A DNA stretch of 64,000 nucleotides, from NCBI RefSeq assembly GCF_026262575.1, contig NZ_JAPKFL010000002.1:186001-250000 (forward strand), given 5' to 3'. The stretch is from Streptomyces marinisediminis (GTDB lineage Bacteria > Actinomycetota > Actinomycetes > Streptomycetales > Streptomycetaceae). The notes under the pieces were generated by a model. That model did no database searches. It was not told the origin of the DNA and saw nothing but the letters and a program-made list of their open reading frames with translations. Both the position numbers and the translations under genes were made by a program. Shown one piece after another: positions 34,019 to 43,624 of the stretch (positions within the stretch are counted from its first letter, which is position 1; each line of letters opens with the position of its first letter).

Positions 34019-34465
34019 CGGGTCTCCTGTTCGGGTGGGGGCGTCATGGTGGGCTGGGGCGGCCGGGGGGCGCGCGGCGGTCTCGTCGCCCACGCCGCCG
34101 ACCGGGTCGGCCGGGAACTTCCGCACGGCGGTCGGCGGGCCGACGGCCTCGTCCCGGGGCGTTCCGGCCGGGGCCGCCGCCGTCCCCTCCGCGCGGTGGG
34201 GGGCGCCGTCGGGGGCCGGGGCTGCGGTGGGTCGGCCGGTCGCGGCGACGCGCCGCTCCTCGTCCGTTCCGGTCGGCCCGGGGGCCGAATCCGCGGGTCG
34301 GGCGGCGGCGGTGGCGTCCGTCCCCCTCATCCCCCGCCCCTCTCCGGTCGGTCGTGCGGTGCTCGCCCGGCCGGGCGACTGACCTATCCTACGTACCGCG
34401 TCACCGGACTGGCGTCCGTGGCACGGGCAGGCGGGGCGGAGCAGGCGGAACGGCAGGGGTGCGCA
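34019..34465. other. Divergent region or N-terminal extension of the STAS gene
   Basis: If the STAS gene starts at 34018 this is a 447-base promoter region. A -10-like TAGGAT on the minus strand (34391-34386) and TATCCT on the plus strand (34385-34390) overlap each other. Confidence 0.45.
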
Positions 34466-37400
34466 GTGACACGATCCGATGACGCCACGGACGGACCGAC
34501 GGCCTCCCCGGTGCCGGGTGTCTTCACCGCGGGCGGCGAGGTCGGGCTGGACCTGGCCCGGGTGGACTGGACCGCGACACCGCTCGGGCCCCCCGAGAAC
34601 TGGCCGCAGAGCCTGCGGACGGCGGTGAGCATCCTGCTCTCGTCCCGCTTCCCGATGTGGATGGCGTGGGGACCGGAGCTGACGTTCTTCTGCAACGCCT
34701 CCTACCGGCGGGACACCCTGGGCCGCAAGTACCCCTGGGCACTGGGCCGTCCGGCGAGCGAGGTGTGGGCGGAGATCTGGGACGACATCGGCCCGCGCAT
34801 CCGCACCGTGCTCACCACGGGCCGGGCGACCTGGGACGAGGCGCTGCTGCTGTTCCTGGAGCGCTCCGGCTACCCGGAGGAGACCTACCACACGTTCTCC
34901 TACAGCCCCCTGCGGGACGACGCCGGCTCGGTGGTCGGCATGCTGTGCGTGGTCAGCGAGGACACCGTGCGGGTCATCGGCGAGCGGCGCATGGCCACGC
35001 TGCGGGACCTGGGTTCCGACCCCAGCGTGGTGCGCACCGAGCAGGAGATGCTGGCCTTCGCCAGTCGGCAGCTCGGCCGCAACCCCCGGGACCTGCCGTT
35101 CACCGCGACCTACCTGTTCGAGCCCGACGGCTCCGCCCGGCTGACGGGCGCCAGCGGGCTCCCCGACGGCCACCCGGCCGCGCCACCGGTCCTGCCCGCC
35201 CCCACGGCGGCCGCCGACCCCGCCGGGGCCCACGCCGACGCCCACGCCCACGCCGACGAAGGGAGCGCGGCAGCCGCCGGGCCGCCGCGGGCCGCGGGCG
35301 CGGTGTGGCCCACGGCGACGCTCGCCCGGGGCGAGTCGGCGCTGGTGGCGCTCGACGGCGCCCCGTTCACCGCCCTGCCCACCGGGGACTGGCCGGAGCC
35401 GCCCACCCGGGCGCTGGTGGTGCCGCTGCTCCAGCAGGGCAGCCCGCCCTACGGCTTCCTGGTGGCCGCGCTGAACCGGTACCGGCCGCTGGACGACGGC
35501 TACCGCGGGTTCGTCGAGCTGGCCGCCGGACACGTCGCGACCGGGGTGGCCAGCGCCCGAAGCTACCGGGAGCAGCAGCGGCGGGCGGAGGAACTGGCCG
35601 AGCTGGACCGCGCCAAGACGGCGTTCTTCTCCAACATCAGCCACGAGTTCCGCACCCCGCTCACCCTGATCATGGGCCCGCTGGAGGAGCTGCGCAGCCG
35701 GTTCGGCACGGCCGACGAGCGCGTGCGCGAGGAGCTGGAGGTCATCCACCGCAACGGGCTGCGCCTGGGCAAACTCGTCACCACCCTGCTGGACTTCTCC
35801 CGCATCGAGGCGGGCCGGATGCGGGCGAGCTACGGCCCGGCCGAGCTGTCGGCCGTCACCGCCGACCTGGCCAGCGTCTTCCGCTCCGCCGTCGAGCGGG
35901 CGGGCCTGGCCTTCGAGGTGGACTGCCCGCCGCTGGGCCGCCCGGTGTACCTGGACCGGAGCCTGTGGGAGAAGGTCGTGCTCAACCTGCTGAGCAACGC
36001 GCTGAAGTTCACCTTCGAGGGAACCGTGCGGGTCGCGGTGCGCGAGCGGGACGGGCAGGCGGTCGTCACCGTCCGCGACACCGGCGTCGGGGTGCCCGCG
36101 GACGAGATGCCGCGCCTGTTCGAGCGGTTCCACCGGATCGAGAACGCCCGGTCGCGCTCGAACGAGGGCAGCGGCATCGGGCTGGCCCTGGTGCGGGAGC
36201 TGGTCGGCCTGCACGGCGGCACCATCACCGCCGACAGCGCCGAGGGCGAGGGCACCTGCTTCACCATCCGGCTGCCCTTCGGCTCCGCCCACCTGCCGCC
36301 CGACGCCGTGGTGGAGGCGTCCGCGCCGGCCACCGCCTCCGCCGACCCCTACGTGCACGAGGCGCTGCGCTGGCTGCCGGGCGATCCGGCCGACCGGGCC
36401 GCCGACGGGGCCCCGGGCCCGGGCCACCCGGGCCACCCGGGTCAGGCGCCGGGCGCCCCGGCGGCGCACGTGCTGGTCGCCGACGACAACGCCGACATGC
36501 GCGAGTACCTCACCCGCCTGCTCACCGGCGCCGGGTACGGCGTCGCCGCGGTCGCCGACGGCGTGGAGGCGCTGGCCGCCGTCCGCGCCCACGCCCCCGA
36601 CCTGGTGGTCAGCGACGTGATGATGCCGCGCCTGGACGGCCTGTCGCTCGTCGCCGAGCTGCGCGCGGACTCGCGCACCGCGGCCGTGCCGGTGCTGCTG
36701 CTGTCCGCCCGGGCCGGGCAGGAGGCCTCCATCGAGGGGCTGCGGGCCGGGGCCGACGACTACCTCGTCAAGCCCTTCACCGCGGCGGAGCTGCTCGCCC
36801 GGGTGCGGGCCAGCGTGGAGCTGGCGCACCTGCGCAACCACCACGCCCGCTGGCGCACGGCGCTCGTGGACTCGCTCCAGGAGGCGTTCTTCGTCTGCGA
36901 CGAGGAGGGCGCCGTCATCGAGATCAACGCCACCTTCGCCGACATCCTCGGCTACGGTCCCGAGGGGCTGCCGTACCCCCCGCGCCACCCCTGGTGGCCG
37001 GACCCGGTCGGCGACCCGGAGGCCCACCGCCAGGTCGAGGTGGCCTTCGCCGAGCTGCTGGCGCAGCCCCGCGGCAGCTACACCATTCCCGTCTCCCACC
37101 GCGACGGGCACCGGCTGTGGGTCAGCGCCACCTACAACCAGGTGCGCGACCCCGACTCCGGCCGCGAGGTGGTCGTCGGCACCTTCCGCGACGTCACCGC
37201 CGAGCACCACGCGATCCAGCGCGACACCGCGGTGGCGGCGCTGACCGTGCGGCTGTCCCGGGCCGCGAGCCTGCCCGAGACGGTCGCGGGGGCGCTGCGG
37301 GAGCTCAGGGAGCAGTGGCGCGCCCAGCGGGTGCTGGCCGTCCTCTTCGACGGCGCCGGGGACCCCGGGCTGACCGCCACCGAGCCCGGCCTGGCGTGGG

Positions 37401-38728
37401 CGGACCTGCCCGCCCCGCACCGTGCGGCGGTGACCGCGCTGCGGGAGAGGCCGCCGCTGTCCCCGGTCGCCGACGCCGGGGGCGCGGGCGTCACGCTGGA
37501 CCACCCGCACGGGCGGCTGGTCCTCTGGCTCGACCTGGGGCACCGGCGCCCCTTCACCGACCAGGACCAGACGCTGCTGTCCCTGCTCGCCGGCCATCTC
37601 GCGCAGGGCCTGGTCCGCGCGCACCAGATCGACCAGCACCGCGAGGCCGCCGTCACCCTGCAACGCGCCATCCTGGGCCCCGCCCGGCTGCCCGCGGGCT
37701 TCGCCGTCCGCTACGAGCCCGCCGCGCGCCCGCTGGAGGTGGGCGGCGACTGGTACGACACCGTGACGCTGGCGGACGGGCGCATCGGCATCGTCGTCGG
37801 CGACTGCGTGGGCCGCGGGCTGGAAGCGGCCACCGTCATGGGCCAGTTGCGCAGTGCCTGCCGGGCGCTGCTGCTCCAGGACCCCGAGCCGGCGCGCACG
37901 CTGATGGCGCTGGACCACTTCGCCGCCACCACACCGGGCGCGGCGTGCACCACCGTCTTCTGCGGCGTACTGGACCCGGACAGCGGCCGCCTCACCTACT
38001 CCAGTGCCGGGCACCCGCCCGGCATCCTGGCCGGTGCCGACGGCTCCACCGAGCTGCTGCGGGGCGGCCGGTTCGTGCCCCTGGCCGTCCGGCCCGGGGC
38101 GCCGCGCCCGCAGGCGGAGTGCACCCTCCCGCCCCGGGCCACGCTGCTGCTCTACACCGACGGCCTGGTCGAGCGCCGCCGCCGCTCGCTGACCGTGGGC
38201 ATCGACGAGGCCGGCCGGGCGCTCCAGGAGGGCCGGGACACCGCGATCGAGCACCTGGCGACGCACGTCATGTCCCGGCTGGCCCCCTCCGGCGGCTTCG
38301 ACGACGACGTCGCCCTGCTGCTCTACCGGCACCCGGCCCCGCTGGAGGTGTCCTTCCCGGCGCGCTCCGCGCAGCTCGCCCCGGTCCGCACGGCGCTGCG
38401 CGGCTGGCTCGACCGGTGCGGCCTGCCCCGGCAGACGGTGCAGAACGTGCTGGTCGCCGCGGGCGAGGCGTGCGCCAACGCCGTCGAGCACGGCCACCGC
38501 CACGCGCCCGGCCAGACCGTGCGGCTGCGCGCCGAGGCCCACGTCGACGAGCTGTCGGTGACCGTCACCGACAGCGGCCGCTGGAAGCCCCCGCGGCCCC
38601 CGCAGCCCGACGGAACCGCCCACCGGGGCCGCGGCCTGCGCCTCATGCGGGCGCTGATGCAACAGGTCACCGTGACCCCCGGGCCGACCGGTACCACCGT
38701 CGACATGCACACGAGGATCAGCCGATGA
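34466..38728 (+). CDS. Giant hybrid: histidine kinase, receiver, PAS/GAF, PP2C and RsbW-like domains
   Basis: 1420 residues from the GTG at 34466 (AGGGG upstream). Approximate order: PAS-like 30-170; GAF 175-370, with an Ala/His-rich insert near 255; HisKA around His393 (ISHEFRTPLT); HATPase 495-605 (NLLSNALKFT, RDTGVGVP, GSGIGLALV); receiver 667-790 with Asp717 (VVSDVMMPRLDG) and Lys in YLVKPF; PAS 795-915; GAF 920-1055; SpoIIE/PP2C 1075-1290 (VGGDWYDTV, GDCVGRG, YTDGLVER, FDDDVALL); and a second, RsbW-like HATPase 1293-1415 (GEACANAVEHGH, DSGRW, GRGLRLM). All active-site residues look intact. It joins a phosphorelay and a partner switch in one chain. The next STAS gene overlaps by ATGA. Confidence 0.9.
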   Translation: MTRSDDATDGPTASPVPGVFTAGGEVGLDLARVDWTATPLGPPENWPQSLRTAVSILLSSRFPMWMAWGPELTFFCNASYRRDTLGRKYPWALGRPASEVWAEIWDDIGPRIRTVLTTGRATWDEALLLFLERSGYPEETYHTFSYSPLRDDAGSVVGMLCVVSEDTVRVIGERRMATLRDLGSDPSVVRTEQEMLAFASRQLGRNPRDLPFTATYLFEPDGSARLTGASGLPDGHPAAPPVLPAPTAAADPAGAHADAHAHADEGSAAAAGPPRAAGAVWPTATLARGESALVALDGAPFTALPTGDWPEPPTRALVVPLLQQGSPPYGFLVAALNRYRPLDDGYRGFVELAAGHVATGVASARSYREQQRRAEELAELDRAKTAFFSNISHEFRTPLTLIMGPLEELRSRFGTADERVREELEVIHRNGLRLGKLVTTLLDFSRIEAGRMRASYGPAELSAVTADLASVFRSAVERAGLAFEVDCPPLGRPVYLDRSLWEKVVLNLLSNALKFTFEGTVRVAVRERDGQAVVTVRDTGVGVPADEMPRLFERFHRIENARSRSNEGSGIGLALVRELVGLHGGTITADSAEGEGTCFTIRLPFGSAHLPPDAVVEASAPATASADPYVHEALRWLPGDPADRAADGAPGPGHPGHPGQAPGAPAAHVLVADDNADMREYLTRLLTGAGYGVAAVADGVEALAAVRAHAPDLVVSDVMMPRLDGLSLVAELRADSRTAAVPVLLLSARAGQEASIEGLRAGADDYLVKPFTAAELLARVRASVELAHLRNHHARWRTALVDSLQEAFFVCDEEGAVIEINATFADILGYGPEGLPYPPRHPWWPDPVGDPEAHRQVEVAFAELLAQPRGSYTIPVSHRDGHRLWVSATYNQVRDPDSGREVVVGTFRDVTAEHHAIQRDTAVAALTVRLSRAASLPETVAGALRELREQWRAQRVLAVLFDGAGDPGLTATEPGLAWADLPAPHRAAVTALRERPPLSPVADAGGAGVTLDHPHGRLVLWLDLGHRRPFTDQDQTLLSLLAGHLAQGLVRAHQIDQHREAAVTLQRAILGPARLPAGFAVRYEPAARPLEVGGDWYDTVTLADGRIGIVVGDCVGRGLEAATVMGQLRSACRALLLQDPEPARTLMALDHFAATTPGAACTTVFCGVLDPDSGRLTYSSAGHPPGILAGADGSTELLRGGRFVPLAVRPGAPRPQAECTLPPRATLLLYTDGLVERRRRSLTVGIDEAGRALQEGRDTAIEHLATHVMSRLAPSGGFDDDVALLLYRHPAPLEVSFPARSAQLAPVRTALRGWLDRCGLPRQTVQNVLVAAGEACANAVEHGHRHAPGQTVRLRAEAHVDELSVTVTDSGRWKPPRPPQPDGTAHRGRGLRLMRALMQQVTVTPGPTGTTVDMHTRISR

Positions 38729-39030
38729 CCACTCCGCTCGCCCTCACCCCCGGTCGCCGCCCGGACGGCGCCGCGACGCTCACCGCCGTGGGCGAGATCG
38801 ACATGAGCAACGCGGACACCCTCGCCGACGCGCTGGACGCCGCGCCGGGCCTGGTCGTCGTCGACCTCACCGGCGTCGACTACCTCGACAGCGCGGGGCT
38901 CAGCGTGTTCTTCGCCCGGGCCGAGCGGATCGAGCTGCTCGCGACGCCGCTGCTGGCCCCGGTGCTGACCATCTCCGGGCTGGCCGACGTGGCCACGGTG
39001 CACGAGACGGAGCCGCCGCCCGCGTCGTAG
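38725..39030 (+). CDS. STAS anti-sigma factor antagonist
   Basis: 101 residues. The ATG at 38725 overlaps the hybrid kinase/phosphatase stop as ATGA, so both are probably made in fixed ratio. STAS core with VGEIDMSNADT and the phospho-Ser in YLDSAGLSVFF. It is the natural candidate substrate for both the C-terminal kinase-like and the PP2C domains of its neighbour. Convergent with glnE. Confidence 0.88.
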   Translation: MTTPLALTPGRRPDGAATLTAVGEIDMSNADTLADALDAAPGLVVVDLTGVDYLDSAGLSVFFARAERIELLATPLLAPVLTISGLADVATVHETEPPPAS

Positions 39031-39174
39031 CCGCGAGGCCGCCGGGGGGCCGGGCCCGGCCCGGCGTCGCGCACCGGGCGGGCGCACGTCACGCGGGCGG
39101 CGCGGGCGGCTCGCTCGTCGCAGGCGTGCGCCCACCCGCCGCAGACGTGCGCTCACCGGCCGGACCCCTGCGGC

Positions 39175-42100
39175 TCACTCGTAGAACAGGCGCTCCACGA
39201 CGGCGCGGGCCCGGCGGGTCGTGCGGCGGTAGTCCTCCAGCAGCTCCCCGGCGTGCCCGGGCTCGTACCCCAGGTACCGCGCCACCGCGGCCAGTTCGCG
39301 CGGCTCGGAGGGGAAGGTGTCCCCGGGCCGGCCGCGCACCAGCATCACCGCGTTGCGCACGCGCGTGGCCAGCAGCCACGCGTCGTCCAGCACCTCGGCG
39401 TCGGCGGCGGCGACCAGCCCCGCTTCGCGGGCGGCCGCCAGCGCGGCCCGGGTGCGCGGCGTGCGCAGCTCCGGCACCTCGTGCCCGTGCCGGAGCTGCA
39501 CGAGCTGCACCGTCCACTCCACGTCGGACAGGCCGCCGCGGCCCAGCTTCGCGTGCAGCGTCGGGTCGGCGCCGCGCGGCAGCCGCTCGGACTCCATGCG
39601 CGCCTTCAGCCGCCGGATCTCCCGCACCGCGTCGGGGCCGGGCCCGCCCGCCGGGTAGCGCAGCGGGTCGATCAGCTCGATGAACCGGCGGCCCAGCTCC
39701 GCGTCCCCGGCGACGGGCTCCGCGCGCAGCAGCGCCTGGCTCTCCCAGGTGAGCGACCAGCGCCGGTAGTACGCCGCGTAGGAGGCGAGGCTGCGCACCA
39801 GCGGGCCCGACCTGCCCTCCGGGCGCAGGTCGGTGTCGATGACCAGCGGCGGGTCGGCCGTCGGGAGCTGGAGCAGGCGCCGCATCTCGCCCGCGACGGC
39901 GAGCGCCGCCTCGGACGCCTCCCGTTCGTCCACGCCCTCGCGCGGCTCGTGGACGAACAGCACGTCCGCGTCGGAGCCGTAGCCCTGCTCCAGCCCGCCG
40001 AAGCGGCCCATGCCGATGACGGCGAACCGGGTGGGCAGGGTCGGGCCCCAGCGCTCGCGGGTCGCCGCGCGCAGGGCGCCGGCCAGGGTGGCGGCGTTGA
40101 GGTCGGAGATCGCCCGGCCCACGCGGTCCACCGCGGGCCCGGGGTCGTCCGCGACGGGCGACTCCTCGGTGCCGTAGGCGGCGATGATGTCGGCGGCGGC
40201 GGTGCGGAACAGCTCGCGGCGGCGCACCCCGCGGGCGGCGACGACGGCCTGCTCGGCGTCGTCGGCCCGGCCCACGGCGGCCAGCACCTCCTGGGTGAGC
40301 GCCGCCCGGCTGCGCGGCGCGAGGTGCTCGGCGTTGCCCAGCAGCGCGACGGCCTCGGGGGCGCGCATCAGCAGGTCCGGCGCGAGCCGCCCGGCCGACA
40401 GGACGCGGGCGAGGTTCTCCGCCGCCGCGCCCTCGTCGCGCAGGAGCCGCAGGTACCAGGGGGTCTTGCCGAGCGCGTCGGAGACCTGGCGGAAGCCGAG
40501 CAGCCCGGCGTCGGGGTCGGCGGAGTCGGCGAACCAGCCGAGCAGCACCGGCAGCAGGGTGCGCTGGATGGCGGACTTGCGGCTGACGCCGGAGGACAGC
40601 GCCTCCAGGTGGCGCAGCGCACCGGCCGGGTCTGCGTAGCCGAGGGCCTCCAGGCGCTGCCGGGCCGCGGTGGCCGACAGCCGCGTCTCCCCCGGCGCGA
40701 GCTGCGCGACGGCGTCCAGCAGCGGGCGGTAGAACAGCTTCTCGTGCAGGCGCCGCACGGCCGCGGCGTGCCGCTTCCACGCCCGGTTCAGCGCGCTGAC
40801 CGGCTCGGTCCGCAGACCCAGCGCCCGGCCCAGCCGCCGCAGGGCCTCCTCGTCCTCGGGCATGAGGTGCGTGCGGCGCAGGCGGTGGAGCTGGATGCGG
40901 TGTTCGACGGTGCGCAGGAAGCGGTAGGCGGCGTCGAGGTCGCCGGCGTCCTGGCGGCCCACGTAGCCGCCCGCGGCGAGCGCGCCGAGCGCCTCCAGCG
41001 TGGTGGCGCTGCGCAGGGACTCGTCGGTGCGGCCGTGTACGAGCTGGAGGAGCTGCACGGCGAACTCCACGTCCCGCAGCCCGCCGGGGCCGAGCTTCAG
41101 CTCGCGCTCGACGTGCGCGGCGGGGATGCCCGCGATGACGCGGCGGCGCATCTGCTGCACGTCGGTGACGAAGTTCTCCCGCTCGGCCGCGTGCCACACC
41201 AGCGGCGCGACGGCGGCGCAGTACGCGGCGCCCAGTTCGGCGTCGCCCGCGACGGGCCGGGCCTTCAGCAGCGCCTGGAACTCCCAGGTCTTGGCCCACC
41301 GCTGGTAGTAGGCCAGGTGGCTGGCGAGGGTGCGCACCAGCGGGCCGTTGCGGCCCTCGGGGCGCAGGTTGGCGTCGACGGGCCAGATGGTGCCCTCGGC
41401 GGTGGTGTCGGAGCACACCCGCATCAGGTGCGCGGCGAGCCGGGTCGCGGCCTGCAGCGCCGCCGTCTCCTCGTGGCCCTCGGCGGGCTCGGCGACGAAG
41501 ACGACGTCCACGTCCGAGACGTAGTTCAGCTCCCGGCCGCCGCACTTGCCCATGCCGATGACCGCCAGCCGGCAGGCCGCGGCGTCCTCGGGGGCGGCGG
41601 CGGAGGCGATGGCCAGGGCGGCGCGCACGGTGGCGGTGGCCAGGTCGGCGAGTTCCGCGGCGGCCTGGGCGACGTCGGTGGTGTCGCACACGTCGCGGGC
41701 GGCGATCGCCAGCAGCGCCCGGCGGTAGGCGACGCGCAGCGCGTCGGGGGTGTCGGCCCCGGCGAGCGCGGACTCGAACTCGGCGACGCCCGGGTGCAGG
41801 TCGGCGGCCGCCTCGTAGGTGAGCAGCGAGCGCCAGTCCCCGGGGTGCCCGACGAGGTGGTCGCCGAGCGCCTCGGACGCGCCGAGCACGCCCAGCAGCC
41901 GGTCCCGCAGCGGCTTGGCCGACAGCACGGCGTCCAGCAGCACCTGCGCCCCGCCCTCGGGCTGGGCTTCCAGCAGGCGCAGCAGGCCGCGCAGCGCCTG
42001 GTCGGGGTCGGCGGTGGCGCCGAGCGCGTCCAGCAGCAGCGGGTGGTCGCGCTGGGCGGCCAGCTCCGGCGCGGCCAGCAGCCGGGCGGCGGCGGCCGGG

Positions 42101-42195
42101 TCGGTGAAGCCGTACCGCAGGAGCTGCCCGGAGGCGCTGCGGCGGCGGCCGCCACCGGTGGGCGGGCCGGGGGCGTCGGCGGGTCCGGCCGTCAC
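39175..42195 (-). CDS. glnE: Glutamine synthetase adenylyltransferase/adenylyl-removing enzyme
   Basis: 1006-residue bifunctional enzyme that adds AMP to, and removes AMP from, glutamine synthetase I according to nitrogen state. The GTG at 42195 overlaps the glnA2 stop as GTGA. Two nucleotidyltransferase modules: the N-terminal one near residues 215-235 (IGMGKCGGRELNYVSDVDVV) and the C-terminal one near 720-740 (IGMGRFGGLEQGYGSDADVL). Each is followed by an all-helical block with NLRPEGRNGPLV and DLRPEGRSGPLV. Full length, no frameshift. The GSI gene glnA itself is not in the window. Confidence 0.95.
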   Translation of the reverse strand: MTAGPADAPGPPTGGGRRRSASGQLLRYGFTDPAAAARLLAAPELAAQRDHPLLLDALGATADPDQALRGLLRLLEAQPEGGAQVLLDAVLSAKPLRDRLLGVLGASEALGDHLVGHPGDWRSLLTYEAAADLHPGVAEFESALAGADTPDALRVAYRRALLAIAARDVCDTTDVAQAAAELADLATATVRAALAIASAAAPEDAAACRLAVIGMGKCGGRELNYVSDVDVVFVAEPAEGHEETAALQAATRLAAHLMRVCSDTTAEGTIWPVDANLRPEGRNGPLVRTLASHLAYYQRWAKTWEFQALLKARPVAGDAELGAAYCAAVAPLVWHAAERENFVTDVQQMRRRVIAGIPAAHVERELKLGPGGLRDVEFAVQLLQLVHGRTDESLRSATTLEALGALAAGGYVGRQDAGDLDAAYRFLRTVEHRIQLHRLRRTHLMPEDEEALRRLGRALGLRTEPVSALNRAWKRHAAAVRRLHEKLFYRPLLDAVAQLAPGETRLSATAARQRLEALGYADPAGALRHLEALSSGVSRKSAIQRTLLPVLLGWFADSADPDAGLLGFRQVSDALGKTPWYLRLLRDEGAAAENLARVLSAGRLAPDLLMRAPEAVALLGNAEHLAPRSRAALTQEVLAAVGRADDAEQAVVAARGVRRRELFRTAAADIIAAYGTEESPVADDPGPAVDRVGRAISDLNAATLAGALRAATRERWGPTLPTRFAVIGMGRFGGLEQGYGSDADVLFVHEPREGVDEREASEAALAVAGEMRRLLQLPTADPPLVIDTDLRPEGRSGPLVRSLASYAAYYRRWSLTWESQALLRAEPVAGDAELGRRFIELIDPLRYPAGGPGPDAVREIRRLKARMESERLPRGADPTLHAKLGRGGLSDVEWTVQLVQLRHGHEVPELRTPRTRAALAAAREAGLVAAADAEVLDDAWLLATRVRNAVMLVRGRPGDTFPSEPRELAAVARYLGYEPGHAGELLEDYRRTTRRARAVVERLFYE

Positions 42196-43553
42196 AGGAC
42201 GGGCAGGGACTTGCGGAGTTCGAAGGCGGTGACCTCCGAGCGGTACTCCTCCCACTCCTGCTTCTTGTTGCGCAGGAAGAAGTCGAAGACGTGCTCGCCG
42301 AGGGTCTCGGCGACCAGCTCGCTGCGCTCCATCAGGTCGATGGCCTCGCCCAGATTCTGCGGCAGCGGCTTGATGCCCAGCGCGCGGCGCTCGGCGTCCG
42401 AGAGCGCCCACACGTCGTCCTCGGCGCCCGCGGGCAGCTCGTAGCCCTCCTCGACGCCCTTCAGCCCGGCGGCCAGCAGCACGGCGTAGGCGAGGTAGGG
42501 GTTGGCGCCGGAGTCCAGGGAGCGCACCTCGACGCGCGTCGAGCCGGTCTTGCCCGGCTTGTACATGGGGACGCGGATGAGCGCCGAGCGGTTGTTGTGG
42601 CCCCAGCAGATGTAGGACGGCGCCTCCCCGCCGGCGCCCGCGGTGCGCTGCGTGCCGCCCCAGATGCGCTTGTAGGAGTTGACCCACTGGTTGGTGACCG
42701 CGGAGATCTCCCCGGCGTGCCGCAGCAGCCCGGCGATGAAGGAGCGGCCGACCTTGGAGAGCTGGTACTCGGCGCCCGACTCGTGGAAGGCGTTGCGGTC
42801 GCCCTCGAACAGCGACAGGTGGGTGTGCATGCCGGAGCCGGGGTGCTCCGAGAACGGCTTGGGCATGAACGTCGCCTGCACGCCCTGCTCCAGCGCCACC
42901 TGCTTCATCACCAGGCGGAACGTCATGATGTTGTCGGCCGTGGCGAGCGCGTCGGCGTAGCGCAGGTCGATCTCCTGCTGGCCCGGCGCGCCCTCGTGGT
43001 GGGAGAACTCCACCGAGATGCCCATCGACTCCAGCATGGTGATGGCCTGGCGGCGGAAGTCCATGCCGACGTTCTGCGGGGTGTGGTCGAAGTAGCCGGA
43101 GGAGTCGGCCGGGGTGGGCCGGGAGCCGTCCACGGGCTTGTTCTTGAGCAGGAAGAACTCGATCTCGGGGTGGGTGTAGAAGGTGAACCCGAGGTCGGAG
43201 GTGCGCGAGAGGATGCGCTTGAGGACGTAGCGCGGGTCGGCGTAGGAGGGGGAGCCGTCCGGCATGAGGATGTCGCAGAACATGCGCGCCGTGCCGGGCG
43301 CCTCGGCGCGCCAGGGCAGGATCTGGAAGGTGCTGGGCGCGGGCTTGGCGATCATGTCGGACTCGTAGACGCGGGCGAAGCCCTCGATCGCCGAGCCGTC
43401 GAACCCGATGCCCTCGTCGAACGCCTGCTCCAGCTCGGCGGGCGCGACGGCGACGGACTTCAGGAACCCCAGCACGTCGGTGAACCACAACCGCACGAAC
43501 CGGATGTCCCGCTCCTCTAGCGTCCGGAGCACGAACTCCTGCTGCTTGTCCAT
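42192..43553 (-). CDS. glnA2: GlnA2: glutamine synthetase-like gamma-glutamylpolyamine synthetase
   Basis: 453 residues from the ATG at 43553. GTG at 43559 is in frame, but MDKQQEFVLRTLEERDIRF is the conserved family start. GS fold with FDGSAIEGFARVYESDM, EIEFFLL, HHEGAPGQQE, GSGMHTHLS and NRSALIRVP. Although annotated widely as glutamine synthetase I, the close S. coelicolor homologue GlnA2 was shown to glutamylate polyamines, starting their breakdown for nitrogen. A Tyr in EGYELP sits where GSI is adenylylated. A GlnR-like box lies 45-71 bases upstream. Confidence 0.9.
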   Translation of the reverse strand: MDKQQEFVLRTLEERDIRFVRLWFTDVLGFLKSVAVAPAELEQAFDEGIGFDGSAIEGFARVYESDMIAKPAPSTFQILPWRAEAPGTARMFCDILMPDGSPSYADPRYVLKRILSRTSDLGFTFYTHPEIEFFLLKNKPVDGSRPTPADSSGYFDHTPQNVGMDFRRQAITMLESMGISVEFSHHEGAPGQQEIDLRYADALATADNIMTFRLVMKQVALEQGVQATFMPKPFSEHPGSGMHTHLSLFEGDRNAFHESGAEYQLSKVGRSFIAGLLRHAGEISAVTNQWVNSYKRIWGGTQRTAGAGGEAPSYICWGHNNRSALIRVPMYKPGKTGSTRVEVRSLDSGANPYLAYAVLLAAGLKGVEEGYELPAGAEDDVWALSDAERRALGIKPLPQNLGEAIDLMERSELVAETLGEHVFDFFLRNKKQEWEEYRSEVTAFELRKSLPVL

Positions 43554-43597
43554 AACCACCCATCCTCGCGTTCGGCTGCCGCCGGGACGCCGATCAT

Positions 43598-43624
43598 CAC
43601 ACCGCGGTGTTTCCCGCGCGTTGC
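43598..43624 (-). promoter_or_regulatory. GlnR-box-like repeat upstream of glnA2
   Basis: On the minus strand, GCAAC-n6-GAAAC-n6-GTGTG with exact 11-base spacing. The GAAAC half matches the GlnR consensus and the outer elements are near matches. Confidence 0.4.

Noticed and set aside
26388..39030. Biosynthetic or conflict (defence) island
   Set aside because: All domains are signalling domains. There are no synthases, nucleases, helicases or toxin-like genes.
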